Positions 36,104 through 44,588 of a DNA stretch of 64,000 nt are shown piece after piece. A program made the position numbers and the translations under genes. This DNA comes from Oceanococcus sp964629015 (GTDB taxonomy: Bacteria > Pseudomonadota > Gammaproteobacteria > Nevskiales > Oceanococcaceae), in NCBI GenBank assembly GCA_964629015.1, contig CAZVMN010000006.1, positions 124,001-188,000 of the forward strand, in the 5' to 3' direction. Each line of letters begins with the position of its first letter. Positions within the stretch are counted from its first letter, which is position 1. Below the pieces are notes generated by a model. The model was not told the origin of the DNA and did not search any database. It saw only the letters and a program-made list of their open reading frames with translations.

Positions 36104-37768
36104 ATGCGCCACGCTATTTCCCAGCGGGTCCTGAGCCTGCTGCTTGCTCTGCCCCTCATCGGCTGCCAGCTGTCCGAACAGGCTCCGATTGTTCGCCTCG
36201 ATCCTGATGCGACGACACCGTCACCAACATTCTCGCCCAGCCCCACCGCGACACCCTCACCCACCGCGGCCCTGACACCAACGCCCTCCAGCACGCCGAC
36301 ACCACAGCCCACGCAGGTGCCGGATACCGACCCGCCCGCCATATCCGCGCTGGAGGTCCCACCATTGCGCCCTGATGGGCGCTGGTTTCGCGATGCGACC
36401 AACAGAATCGTGATTTTGCAGGGCGTGTTTTCGGTCGAAAAACCGGTCAGCCCCGCGGCCGATGGCTTCGCCGCAAACTACGACAACTACGCGGAAGATT
36501 TACGCACTCTGGGCATGAACTCGGTGCGCCTGGCCTATCACTGGAGCGGACTGGAGGGCACCCGTGGCCAATACGACATGGTTTACCTGGAACGTATTCG
36601 TCGTGTGGTCAACAAGTTGGAAGCAGCGGGCATCTTCACCTTGATCGACTCACATCAAGACATGTTCGGGCCGAAATACGGCGAACGCGGCAATGGCTTT
36701 CCCGATTGGGCCGCGATTGACTATGGCGTGCCGATGCTCGGCGACCTGGGCTTTCCCGGAAATTACTTTCAACCGCCGGTTTCTCTCGCCTTCGACAATC
36801 TTTGGTTGAACACCGATGGCATTCTCGATGCGTATGCCGCTCAGCTCAGCTTCGTCGCCTCACAGTTCACGGATTACGACTACCTGCTCGGCTACGACCT
36901 GATGAACGAACCGTGGGCCGGCACGCAATACCCGGCGTGTTTCAACCTGACCGGCTGTCCACAATTCGACTGGCTGTTTCTACAACCGGCCATGGACAGC
37001 TTCGCGCGCGCAGTGCGCGCCCAGGACAGCAATGCCATCGTGTTCTACGAACCACAGTTCACTTTCGACAGCGGGGCCAAGACCTGGCTTAACGCGCCGC
37101 CCGAAGACGTCCGACCGGCTGGCTTTTCATTCCATGATCTTTGCGTCGCGCGAGCGCTGCGCCAGGTGGTGGATCAACCCATGCTGGGGACGCTGCTGGA
37201 GTCGGCATGCGACCCATTCCACACACAGGTTTATATCAATGCCTTTGAAGCCAGCTTGCGCATGAATGTGACGCCGTTCATGACCGAGGTTTTGGCCTCC
37301 AATGAGCGTGACACCGCGGGCCTGGAATGTCTGCTTGAACGCGCTGAAGACAACAAGATGTCGTGGAATGTGGGGCAATACCCAGCAGCCAACAATAACA
37401 ACACGGTGGTGCTGGCCCGCGTCTTTCCTCGCGCCGTTGCCGGCACGCCAGAGCACTACCATTTTGACCCGCGCAGTGGGGTGTTTGAGATGAGTTACAG
37501 CGCAGACATGACCATCACCACCCCCACGCTGATTGCAGTGCCTGTTTCCGTGCACTACCCCGATGGCTACACGGTTGAAGTCAGCGGTGGTCGTGTGCTG
37601 TCGCAAGCCAACGCGGTTGAACTGGTGATTGCGCATGACAGCACCACAGTCAGCGTGCGCCTCGCCCCACCACCCGGTGACACAGCACAGCGCCCCGATT
37701 TACCGACCTGCGAAAAACCACTGGATGCGGTGCTCGATGTTTACCAATCCTTGATGACCACCAACTGA
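36104..37768 (+). CDS. GH5 endoglycoceramidase-like glycoside hydrolase, lipoprotein
   Basis: The 554-aa protein has a lipoprotein signal (lipobox LIGC, Cys21), a Pro/Thr/Ser-rich linker (~34-75) and a GH5 (beta/alpha)8 catalytic domain. The acid/base Glu is E269 in LMNEPW and the nucleophile is E395 in PFMTEVL. The block IDSHQDMFGPKYGERG resembles endoglycoceramidases, which release glycan from glycosphingolipids, rather than plant-type cellulases. A C-terminal beta-sandwich follows (~430-530). GAGGAG precedes the ATG, and the gene follows tetR with no gap. Sphingolipid or glycolipid use would fit the nearby FadL porin; that is inference. Confidence 0.82.
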   Translation: MRHAISQRVLSLLLALPLIGCQLSEQAPIVRLDPDATTPSPTFSPSPTATPSPTAALTPTPSSTPTPQPTQVPDTDPPAISALEVPPLRPDGRWFRDATNRIVILQGVFSVEKPVSPAADGFAANYDNYAEDLRTLGMNSVRLAYHWSGLEGTRGQYDMVYLERIRRVVNKLEAAGIFTLIDSHQDMFGPKYGERGNGFPDWAAIDYGVPMLGDLGFPGNYFQPPVSLAFDNLWLNTDGILDAYAAQLSFVASQFTDYDYLLGYDLMNEPWAGTQYPACFNLTGCPQFDWLFLQPAMDSFARAVRAQDSNAIVFYEPQFTFDSGAKTWLNAPPEDVRPAGFSFHDLCVARALRQVVDQPMLGTLLESACDPFHTQVYINAFEASLRMNVTPFMTEVLASNERDTAGLECLLERAEDNKMSWNVGQYPAANNNNTVVLARVFPRAVAGTPEHYHFDPRSGVFEMSYSADMTITTPTLIAVPVSVHYPDGYTVEVSGGRVLSQANAVELVIAHDSTTVSVRLAPPPGDTAQRPDLPTCEKPLDAVLDVYQSLMTTN

Positions 37769-37778
37769 CGACAAGAGA

Positions 37779-37808
37779 ATCGGGCCCATGTTGGGACACA
37801 GGCCCGAT
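37779..37808. terminator. Hairpin between converging GH5 and lipoprotein genes
   Basis: An 8-bp stem ATCGGGCC/GGCCCGAT with an inner TGT/ACA pairing lies 11 nt after the GH5 stop and 10 nt before the end of the next gene. There is no T tract, so termination is likely but not certain. Confidence 0.5.
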
Positions 37809-37817
37809 CCGCCGTTA

Positions 37818-38846
37818 TCAGAATCCGCGCATGAAACGCGCGTTGGCCTCCGTGAGGGCTTTCAGGGCGCCGACCTGGTAATGATCCGGATTTGCAACCA
37901 CCGAGATTTCCGTGGTTTTTGAGCTCTTGCCGCTAAAGAAGCCCAGCGCCGAGCTGATGACATTGGCTGTTTTTGCAGCGCCTGAGGTGGTGTCCTCGTT
38001 GCGCCCATAGGCGCCACCGATCACCACCGGATCTTCCAGCGCGATGAAGCCGCTCTTGCTGAAGGTGCCGCCTTGGTCAACCAGAAACACGATGGCGCTC
38101 CCGGGGGTCACTTGAATGCCCTGACCCATCGTGGTTTCCGCGGACAAGGTGGAATTCCGTTTGCCGCTGGAGAAATCACTGGTCAGGTAGTCCACGGTGT
38201 AATCCGTGTCCGTTCCGAAATAGGCAAAGTGCACTGTGTAATGCGCATTCACAATCGGTTTGCCGAGTTTGTCCGCCGTCTTGGCAACGCCGCTCTGATA
38301 CTGACCTGCGCGGTCGACTTTCAGCAAAGACATGCCACTGGGAGCAAACGTGATTTCGTGTGGACGGCCACCAAACAGTTCCGCCATCGTCGAATCGTTG
38401 TCCACAACCTTGTTGTAAGGCGGATTGGGGCTGGCTTCCCTGCTCAAACGCGACCAACTGGACTGAGTGGCCAGATTGGCGTTATTGAGAATGCTGTAGC
38501 CCTTGCCCTGAAGGCCGCGCTTAAAGTCGGCAAAGGCGCGATCGGTGATGGCTTGAAAATGCCCTTGTGGCACGCCACTCAAACGGGCGCGCAGCGTGGC
38601 CTGGGCATAGTCGCTCGTATCAGCGCCGCGCATCATGGGGCTCTTGGCCGTTGCCGTGCTGGCGTCCTGAATCACAAAGGTGACGCGGAAATCACCGATG
38701 TACACCTCTTTGCTCTTCGCCAAGGTCTGCGCGTTCTTGCTGTCGATACGACCACGCTCACTGGCTTTCGCACCGCTAAGATCGCCCGTGCTGGCGCAAC
38801 CGGTGATCAGTGTGAACAACGCGACCGCAAAAAGTCCCTTTTTCAT
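37818..38846 (-). CDS. Hypothetical lipoprotein
   Basis: The 342-aa protein begins with a lipoprotein signal peptide (KKGLFAVALFTLITGCAS, Cys17). The mature part has EVYIGDFRVTFVIQD near the start and ends in VVANPDHYQVGALKALTEANARFMRGF-like sequence. I do not recognise a family. ATG 38846 is chosen because the signal peptide begins there; an in-frame extension upstream to 39002 has no signal character and overlaps the next gene. Confidence 0.72.
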   Translation of the reverse strand: MKKGLFAVALFTLITGCASTGDLSGAKASERGRIDSKNAQTLAKSKEVYIGDFRVTFVIQDASTATAKSPMMRGADTSDYAQATLRARLSGVPQGHFQAITDRAFADFKRGLQGKGYSILNNANLATQSSWSRLSREASPNPPYNKVVDNDSTMAELFGGRPHEITFAPSGMSLLKVDRAGQYQSGVAKTADKLGKPIVNAHYTVHFAYFGTDTDYTVDYLTSDFSSGKRNSTLSAETTMGQGIQVTPGSAIVFLVDQGGTFSKSGFIALEDPVVIGGAYGRNEDTTSGAAKTANVISSALGFFSGKSSKTTEISVVANPDHYQVGALKALTEANARFMRGF

Positions 38847-38956
38847 CAGATAGTCCGGTGGAGGAAAGCGCGCAGCGTAAAAGTGCTGCGCGCCAACCAA
38901 CAGCCCGTATTTAGGGGGACGTATTGCGGGACTCGAAAGCGCTAGGACTGCGATCC

Positions 38957-39538
38957 TCAGGCTGACATGTACACCGGCCGACGCTGACTCAGACACATCC
39001 ACACATCAGCGAATGAAGCCGCCCACTGATCCAGTGGCAAGCCCATCTTGTGGACCACGTCAGACGCCGCCACCAGGCCTCGAACCGCGCTGGAGCGTTC
39101 GTCGATAATCAGACAATGATGGCCGTTGTAACCACGCAGCGCCCGCAGCAAGGTGTACACCCGCATCGGCTCAATCTGAGCGTAATTCATCGCCCGCAGC
39201 GTGCTTTTCGGACACATGAAGTCGGATACTGACAACTCAGCCCGGTCGTAGCCGGTCGCCACCTTTTTGATGATTTCCTCATCGCTGAGATCATCCAGAC
39301 TGACCACACCAACAAACTCTTCGTGCTCGTCCACCACACACTTGAATCCGGTGTGCTGATGCTTCATGTCCGCCTTGGCATCCGAGATGCTGATATTGCC
39401 GCCGATCACCAACGGCAAAGAGCGGGTGAAATCGTTGAGGATGCTGAGCGCCGGCGAATCCACGCCGACGTCGTCAGACTCGACCGGCCAAACCAGGTGG
39501 CTCATCTGCCCAGCGTCAGAAAAATTCAGTTCTTTCAT
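38957..39538 (-). CDS. CBS domain protein
   Basis: The 193-aa protein contains a pair of CBS-like modules: one around TGFKCVVDEHEEFVGVVSLDDLSDE and one around HHCLIIDERSSAVRGLVAASDVVHKMG. CBS pairs bind adenosyl nucleotides and regulate partner proteins, but no partner domain is attached here. ATG 39538 is preceded by AAGGA at 8 nt. The function is unknown. Confidence 0.75.
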   Translation of the reverse strand: MKELNFSDAGQMSHLVWPVESDDVGVDSPALSILNDFTRSLPLVIGGNISISDAKADMKHQHTGFKCVVDEHEEFVGVVSLDDLSDEEIIKKVATGYDRAELSVSDFMCPKSTLRAMNYAQIEPMRVYTLLRALRGYNGHHCLIIDERSSAVRGLVAASDVVHKMGLPLDQWAASFADVWMCLSQRRPVYMSA

Positions 39539-39634
39539 TGTGTTTCCTTCGCACCCGAAAAAGGTGCCAACGTCATACTTGAGTTCGGCAAGGCAGCCAG
39601 CAGCCGCGCTCACCATAAAAACGGCTCGTGGAAC

Positions 39635-40033
39635 TCAAGCGCGCGGCGGCGCGCGGGATAGCGGTAAGCGGTAACGTTGGGAAACAACAAAATGAAGCGA
39701 CGGCGATGAGCCAGCAGCCTGAGGCGGCACGAAGGCATAAGCGACTGCGCTGGTGCTCGGCAGATGGTCAGAAAAGCCATCATTGCCATCAGAAGAGTCC
39801 TCACCATCACGGGGCGGCAGTGCCTTGCGGGCGCGAGAACCCACACGCAGACTGTCGCTGCCCTCGACCGTGAGCCCATCAAACGAACCGGCCGCAGCGG
39901 TGGCGTGATGGGTCAATTCCGACAACGACGCAGCCTGACCAACCCAGCCCGCACTGAACAAAACAAACCCCAGGACCACCAGCGCAAAAACGCGTGTTCC
40001 GAAGGTTCTCTGCTGTGCCTGTGCTGTCGTCAT
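39635..40033 (-). CDS. Hypothetical secreted or membrane-anchored protein
   Basis: The 132-aa protein has one hydrophobic segment near the N-terminus (FALVVLGFVLFSAGWVGQA), either a signal peptide or an anchor, and then a low-complexity Ser/Asp/Gly-rich part ending in RYRLPLSRAPPRA. I recognise no family. GAG lies before the ATG at 40033; a GTG two codons upstream is an alternative. It could encode a small periplasmic protein, but the coding call is less certain than for its neighbours. Confidence 0.5.
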   Translation of the reverse strand: MTTAQAQQRTFGTRVFALVVLGFVLFSAGWVGQAASLSELTHHATAAAGSFDGLTVEGSDSLRVGSRARKALPPRDGEDSSDGNDGFSDHLPSTSAVAYAFVPPQAAGSSPSLHFVVSQRYRLPLSRAPPRA

Positions 40034-40122
40034 AGTCACTCGGTCTGGGGTTAAAAATCCCGTTCCGTAGGAATTTTGATGCTACTCCGCGTTGACAGCC
40101 CCGTCCAATGCTGAGTTCAACC

Positions 40123-40545
40123 TCACCCCAGCAGCGCCACAGCAGCCAGGACCATCATTACCAGAACCAGCAAACAACCGAGCATGAAAATCGGCCGGCG
40201 CACAGCAACCACATTGCTCCCGGTGTGCACGTAAGCATGGGCCATGCGGCTGAGCACAAACGCCCAGGCCAGTCCTTGCGCCAAAACGCCGGCCACACCC
40301 AGTTCAAACAGCATCACGACCAGGACGTAGAACAACACCGGCACCTCAAATTGATTGCGGATGTTGTTGTTGATCTTCTGAACGCTCTCCGGCCAGGCAT
40401 CGTCATGCAAGGCACGGCGTGCTTCATCCACCTGATTGTTCTTCACGGCTTGCGCCTTGGCGCTGGCCAAACGGATATACATCCACACAGTCAGCGCAAT
40501 TTGCAGCAGCACAGGGAGAAAAATCAGGGTTGGCTGGGTTGTCAT
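40123..40545 (-). CDS. MAPEG family membrane protein
   Basis: The 140-aa protein has four hydrophobic helices and the MAPEG pattern (NNNIRNQFEVPVLFYVLVV, then RMAHAYVHTGSN). Eukaryotic MAPEG members use glutathione in eicosanoid metabolism or detoxification; the role of bacterial ones is mostly unknown. GAGGAG precedes the ATG. Confidence 0.88.
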   Translation of the reverse strand: MTTQPTLIFLPVLLQIALTVWMYIRLASAKAQAVKNNQVDEARRALHDDAWPESVQKINNNIRNQFEVPVLFYVLVVMLFELGVAGVLAQGLAWAFVLSRMAHAYVHTGSNVVAVRRPIFMLGCLLVLVMMVLAAVALLG

Positions 40546-40681
40546 CGTGGCTCCTCACGCATGGTCATGCGGCAAGCATACAAATTCCCTGTCTTGCCCA
40601 GGGCGATTCATCCCAGCGTCGACTGAGCGCGGTGCGTTCCCGCGCTACAATCCCGAGATTCCAAATCTACAGGCGAATCCC

Positions 40682-41407
40682 ATGGCCAGCGACAGCGTCC
40701 ACTACGAACTTTCAGACGGCATCGCCACAATCACGATCGACGATGGCAAGCGCAACGCCCTGTCCCCGGCGGTCTTTAAAGGCATTTACAGCGCCTTTCG
40801 GCAGGCCGAAAAAGACCAAGCCATTGTCATCCTGACGGGCCGCGAAGGCGTCTTTTCGGCCGGTTACGACCTCAAGGTCATGAAGGCCGGTAATGCCGAT
40901 ACGCTGCGCATGCTACGTGCGGGTTATTCCCTCACCGCGCGCATCATGGAATATCCCTATCCGGTGATCACCGCGAGCACCGGGCATGTCTATGCCATGG
41001 GGGTGTTCATGATGCTGAGCACGGATTACATCATTGGCATCAAGGGCGATTACACCATCACCGCCAACGAAGTGGCGATTGGCCTACCGATGCCACGGGT
41101 GCCTGCCACCGTTATGAAGCAACGCCTCACACCGGCGGCTTATCAACGCGCGATCACGCTGGCGGAAGGTTTCAATCCGGAGACGGCCGTAAACGCCGGT
41201 TTCTATGACGAAATCACCGATCTCGATGCCCTGATGGACACCGCCCGCGCCCGCGCCGAGCAATTCAAAAAGCTCGACATGAATGCGCACAGTTTCACCA
41301 AGCGGCGTATTCGGGCCAAGCAGATCAAAGCGATTCGTCGTCAGGTCCCGCTCGACATCGTGGATGCGGTGCGCTTTGCACTGCAGGGCGGCAAACCCAA
41401 ACGATGA
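40682..41407 (+). CDS. Enoyl-CoA hydratase/isomerase (crotonase) family protein
   Basis: The 241-aa protein has the crotonase fold from residue ~1 (VHYELSDGIATITIDDGKRNALSP), an oxyanion-hole segment (VFSAGYDL) and the second backbone donor region (STGHVYAMGVFMMLSTDY). The usual catalytic Glu pair is not obvious, so the reaction is not assignable. ATG 40682 is chosen; upstream in-frame codons overlap the divergent MAPEG gene. The stop overlaps the next gene by 4 nt. Confidence 0.9.
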   Translation: MASDSVHYELSDGIATITIDDGKRNALSPAVFKGIYSAFRQAEKDQAIVILTGREGVFSAGYDLKVMKAGNADTLRMLRAGYSLTARIMEYPYPVITASTGHVYAMGVFMMLSTDYIIGIKGDYTITANEVAIGLPMPRVPATVMKQRLTPAAYQRAITLAEGFNPETAVNAGFYDEITDLDALMDTARARAEQFKKLDMNAHSFTKRRIRAKQIKAIRRQVPLDIVDAVRFALQGGKPKR

Positions 41408-42300
41408 GCTCAGCGCCGATCAGTCTGGCCTGTATTGGCGATGTGCACGGATTCTGGGACAGCGCCGACACCGACTATTTCAATCGATCGAGTTATCAAG
41501 GGTTGCTGTTCACCGGCGATTTGCCACGCTTTACCAACGCGGTACCGGTGGCGCGCCGCTTGGCTCATCTGACCAAGCCGGCCTGGCTGATACCCGGCAA
41601 CCACGACGGCCCTTCGGCGCTGCAACTGCTGGCCGAACTCAAAGGTTGGAAGAGCCTATGTGATCGTGGCGCCGACACCATGCCGCAACGCATGCAGGCG
41701 CTGGATAAAGCACTGGGCGCCATCCAGCTTGGTGGCTACAAGCTGTTCGACATCACCCCGCAATTGGGCTTGATCACCGCGCGCCCTCACGCCATGGGCC
41801 CGGACCGTTTCTACTTCCGTCGCTACATGACGCAGGCTCACGCTGTGCGCAATGACGAGGACAGCACGCAGAAACTCAAACAGTTGGTGGATCAAGCACC
41901 GCAGCAGTTGATCTTTCTTGCCCACAATGGGCCCAGCGGCCTTGGTGATCGCTCTACCGACATCTGGGGTTGCGACTTCTCGCCGGAGTTTGGTGATTTT
42001 GGCGACCGCGACTTACGCAACGCCATTGACTACGCGCAAGCCCAGGGCAAGCAAGTTGTCGCTGTTGTCGCCGGTCATATGCACCACCGCCACAAACGCG
42101 GCGGTGGTGTGCGCGAACCTGCTGTGCGCCGCGACGGCGTGCTGTACATCAACGCCGCCAGCGTCGCGCGCATACGTGGCAAAGGCACACGTCGCCATCA
42201 TGTCGCCTTGGAACTCCATGGACGAAAGATCGAAGCTTATGAACGCTGGGTGGATGCTCAGGGCCTAATCGTCGCCGAGAACCCATTGGCAAAAAGCTGA
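41404..42300 (+). CDS. Metallophosphoesterase (TIGR04168-like)
   Basis: The 298-aa protein has the calcineurin-type motifs in order: GDVHGFWD, GDLPRF, GNHDGP and GHMHHRH, with LAHNGPSGLG between. The length and layout resemble the TIGR04168 family known from cyanobacteria and proteobacteria, whose substrate is unknown. It is coupled to the crotonase gene by an ATGA overlap and converges on folE with 15 nt between. Confidence 0.85.
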   Translation: MSSAPISLACIGDVHGFWDSADTDYFNRSSYQGLLFTGDLPRFTNAVPVARRLAHLTKPAWLIPGNHDGPSALQLLAELKGWKSLCDRGADTMPQRMQALDKALGAIQLGGYKLFDITPQLGLITARPHAMGPDRFYFRRYMTQAHAVRNDEDSTQKLKQLVDQAPQQLIFLAHNGPSGLGDRSTDIWGCDFSPEFGDFGDRDLRNAIDYAQAQGKQVVAVVAGHMHHRHKRGGGVREPAVRRDGVLYINAASVARIRGKGTRRHHVALELHGRKIEAYERWVDAQGLIVAENPLAKS

Positions 42301-42315
42301 CGACGACCAGGCCGT

Positions 42316-42900
42316 TTAAATCAGACGCCAAATGCGTTCCTGCCATGCCGTATCGGTGGCGAATATTCCGCTGAAGTGCGAGGTGACCGTGCTAACACCC
42401 GGCTGCCTGACTCCGCGCGTGGTCATGCATTGATGCGCCGCATCGATCAGCACGGCAACACCACGTGGGGCCAACGCCGATTCCAACGCCCCAGCAATTT
42501 GAGCCGTCAAGGTCTCCTGCGTTTGCAACCGCTTTGCGAACACCTCAACCACGCGCACCAACTTGCTGATGCCCACAACGCGATCCGAGGGCACATACGC
42601 CACATGCGCTGTGCCGATAATCGGAACAATATGATGCTCGCAATGTGATTCCAGGCGGATATCGCGCAGTAGAACCATATCCTGGTAACCGCCGACCTCT
42701 TCAAAGGTCGCCTCCAACACACTGTCCGGATTCTGCTGGTAACCGCTGAAAAATTCCTGATAGGCACGCACCACTCGCGCAGGCGTATCCACCAATCCCT
42801 CGCGCGATGGATCATCACCGGCCCACCGGATCAGCGTCCGCACGGCGTCCTCAGCTTGTTCTCGCGTCGGGCGCGTATGCAATGACTCGAACTTACCCAC
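42316..42900 (-). CDS. folE: GTP cyclohydrolase I (FolE type IA)
   Basis: FolE makes dihydroneopterin triphosphate from GTP, the first step of folate synthesis. The zinc ligands of the IA type are present: Cys and His in ESHCEHHIV and the second Cys in AAHQCMTTRGV. The GTG at 42900 (194 aa) is the likeliest start; it overlaps dksA by 8 nt. The longer in-frame reading (to 43032) lies inside dksA. Zur loci often carry the zinc-independent FolE2 instead, so a zinc-dependent enzyme here is notable. Confidence 0.93.
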   Translation of the reverse strand: MGKFESLHTRPTREQAEDAVRTLIRWAGDDPSREGLVDTPARVVRAYQEFFSGYQQNPDSVLEATFEEVGGYQDMVLLRDIRLESHCEHHIVPIIGTAHVAYVPSDRVVGISKLVRVVEVFAKRLQTQETLTAQIAGALESALAPRGVAVLIDAAHQCMTTRGVRQPGVSTVTSHFSGIFATDTAWQERIWRLI

Positions 42901-43330
42901 GATAATTGCGCTCGCGTTTCTCGTGCGCTTCCTGTGCAGCCACACACAACGTCGCGATCGGGCGGATGTCCAGTCGTGCAAAACCAATCGGCTCACCGGT
43001 TTCTTCACAGTAGCCGTAATCGCCGGTCTCAATCCGCTTTAGCGCCTGTTCGATTTTGCGCAGCAACTTGCGCTGACGGTCACGCGTGCGCAGTTCCAAT
43101 GTCTGACTGGTTTCACGTTGAGCCCGGTCACCCTCGTCGCCGACCTGAAAGTGACTGTCATCACGCATCTGGTCGATGGTGTGCTGAGCGTCATTTAACA
43201 GATCGTTACGCCAGCTCAAGAGCTTGTCACGCAAATGGTCCAATTGTTCGCGACTGAGTTCGTTCGCCGTGGAATCATCGACGGATCGACGAGCCGACGC
43301 CTCAGGTCTTTTGGCAGAAGTTGTAGGCAT
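42893..43330 (-). CDS. dksA2: DksA/TraR family protein, zinc-independent (DksA2-like)
   Basis: DksA proteins bind the RNA polymerase secondary channel and act with ppGpp. This 145-aa protein has the acidic coiled-coil tip (D65, D68 in GDEGDRAQRE) and the C-terminal globular domain. The usual four-Cys zinc finger is replaced by C108-X2-T111-X17-C129-X2-A132, the pattern described for zinc-independent DksA paralogues such as P. aeruginosa DksA2. It is divergent from zigA with a Zur-like box between, which fits expression under zinc starvation. Confidence 0.9.
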   Translation of the reverse strand: MPTTSAKRPEASARRSVDDSTANELSREQLDHLRDKLLSWRNDLLNDAQHTIDQMRDDSHFQVGDEGDRAQRETSQTLELRTRDRQRKLLRKIEQALKRIETGDYGYCEETGEPIGFARLDIRPIATLCVAAQEAHEKRERNYRG

Positions 43331-43358
43331 TGCTTGTACAGGAAATCAATGGCACGAT

Positions 43359-43373
43359 TGTTACGTTATAACA
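43359..43373. promoter_or_regulatory. Zur-box-like operator between dksA2 and zigA
   Basis: TGTTACG-T-TATAACA is a near palindrome matching the gammaproteobacterial Zur core TGTTATA-N-TATAACA at 12 of 14 positions (about 16 of 22 over the longer 23-bp consensus). It ends 15 nt before the zigA start and lies 29 nt from the dksA2 start, so one site could repress both. Confidence 0.7.
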
Positions 43374-43388
43374 TTTTGGTGATTTGCC

Positions 43389-44588
43389 ATGCTACCTGTC
43401 ACTGTGTTGTCCGGATTTCTCGGCGCGGGAAAAACCACAACCCTGAACCATATCCTCAACAACCGCGACGGTCGTCGCGTTGCGGTCATCGTCAACGACA
43501 TGTCCGAAGTCAACATCGACGCGGATCTGGTCAACCGCGAGGTCACCCTCAATCGTGCCGATGAGAAGTTGGTGGAAATGTCCAACGGCTGCATCTGCTG
43601 CACCTTGCGCGAAGACCTGCTGATTGAGGTCTCGCGGCTGGCACGCGAAGGCCGTTTTGATGCCCTGGTCATTGAATCCACCGGCATATCGGAGCCGCTG
43701 CCGGTCGCCGAGACTTTCACATTCCGCGACGAAAACGGCGACAGTCTGTCCGATCTGGCCCGGCTCGACACCATGGTGACGGTGGTCGATGCGGTAAATT
43801 TCCCGTCCGACCTGGATCAGGCCGACGACCTGTCTCAGCGTGGCGAAAGTCTCGGCGCAGACGATGAGCGTACAGTTGCCGATCTTCTCGTCGATCAGGT
43901 CGAGTTTGCTGACGTGATCGTGCTCAACAAAAGCGAGTTGGTCAGTCACGAAGAACGCCAGCGGCTCATCGCTGTGCTTAGCCAACTCAATCGCGAGGCC
44001 GAGATCGTGACCGCCAGCTTTGGCCAGGCGCCGATCGACAAACTGCTAAACACGGGCCGTTTCTCCTTCGAGCGCGCAGCCAGCGCACCCGGCTGGCTGC
44101 ACGAACTGCGCGGCGAGCACACGCCCGAAACCGAGGAATACGGCATCACCAGCTTCGCCTATCGCGCACGGCGCCCGTTCCACCCACAGCGCTTTTGGGA
44201 TGCGATCACCGGCGATGGCTGGCAGGGCACGCTGCTGCGTTCAAAAGGCTTCTTTTGGCTGGCCTCGCGCTTTGATCTGGCCGGTCAATGGTCGCAGGCT
44301 GGCGGAATCATGCGTCATGGCCCCGCAGGTTATTGGTGGTCAGCCATGCCTGACGATCAATGGCCACAGGACGACGACCATCGCCAACATATTCTGAGTC
44401 GTTTTGAGGATGAGTTCGGCGATCGTCGCCAAGAGCTGGTATTCATCGGTCAAGGGCTGGATGAAGCGCAGATGCGTCAGCGCTTTGACGATGCTTTGTT
44501 GAGTGATGAGGAACTTGCCGCAGGTCCGGCGGCATGGGCGCGCTATCCCGATCCGTTCCCGCGCTGGTTGGCGAGTGAGGCCGCATGA
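43389..44588 (+). CDS. zigA: CobW/COG0523 GTPase, zinc metallochaperone ZigA-type
   Basis: The 399-aa protein is a G3E GTPase: Walker A GFLGAGKT (9-16), the metal-binding CICC motif (68-71), ESTGISEP, and NKSE (180-183) for guanine recognition, followed by a CobW_C domain (~260-390). Zur-controlled members deliver zinc to essential enzymes during starvation (ZNG1/ZigA type). The Zur-like box, the divergent dksA2 and the downstream DUF1826 and zur genes support that role. Confidence 0.9.
   Translation: MLPVTVLSGFLGAGKTTTLNHILNNRDGRRVAVIVNDMSEVNIDADLVNREVTLNRADEKLVEMSNGCICCTLREDLLIEVSRLAREGRFDALVIESTGISEPLPVAETFTFRDENGDSLSDLARLDTMVTVVDAVNFPSDLDQADDLSQRGESLGADDERTVADLLVDQVEFADVIVLNKSELVSHEERQRLIAVLSQLNREAEIVTASFGQAPIDKLLNTGRFSFERAASAPGWLHELRGEHTPETEEYGITSFAYRARRPFHPQRFWDAITGDGWQGTLLRSKGFFWLASRFDLAGQWSQAGGIMRHGPAGYWWSAMPDDQWPQDDDHRQHILSRFEDEFGDRRQELVFIGQGLDEAQMRQRFDDALLSDEELAAGPAAWARYPDPFPRWLASEAA

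Noticed and set aside
36240..36330. Pro/Thr/Ser repeats in the GH5 gene as a DNA repeat or CRISPR-like array
   Set aside because: They encode an irregular linker typical of secreted enzymes; no spaced identical repeats are present.
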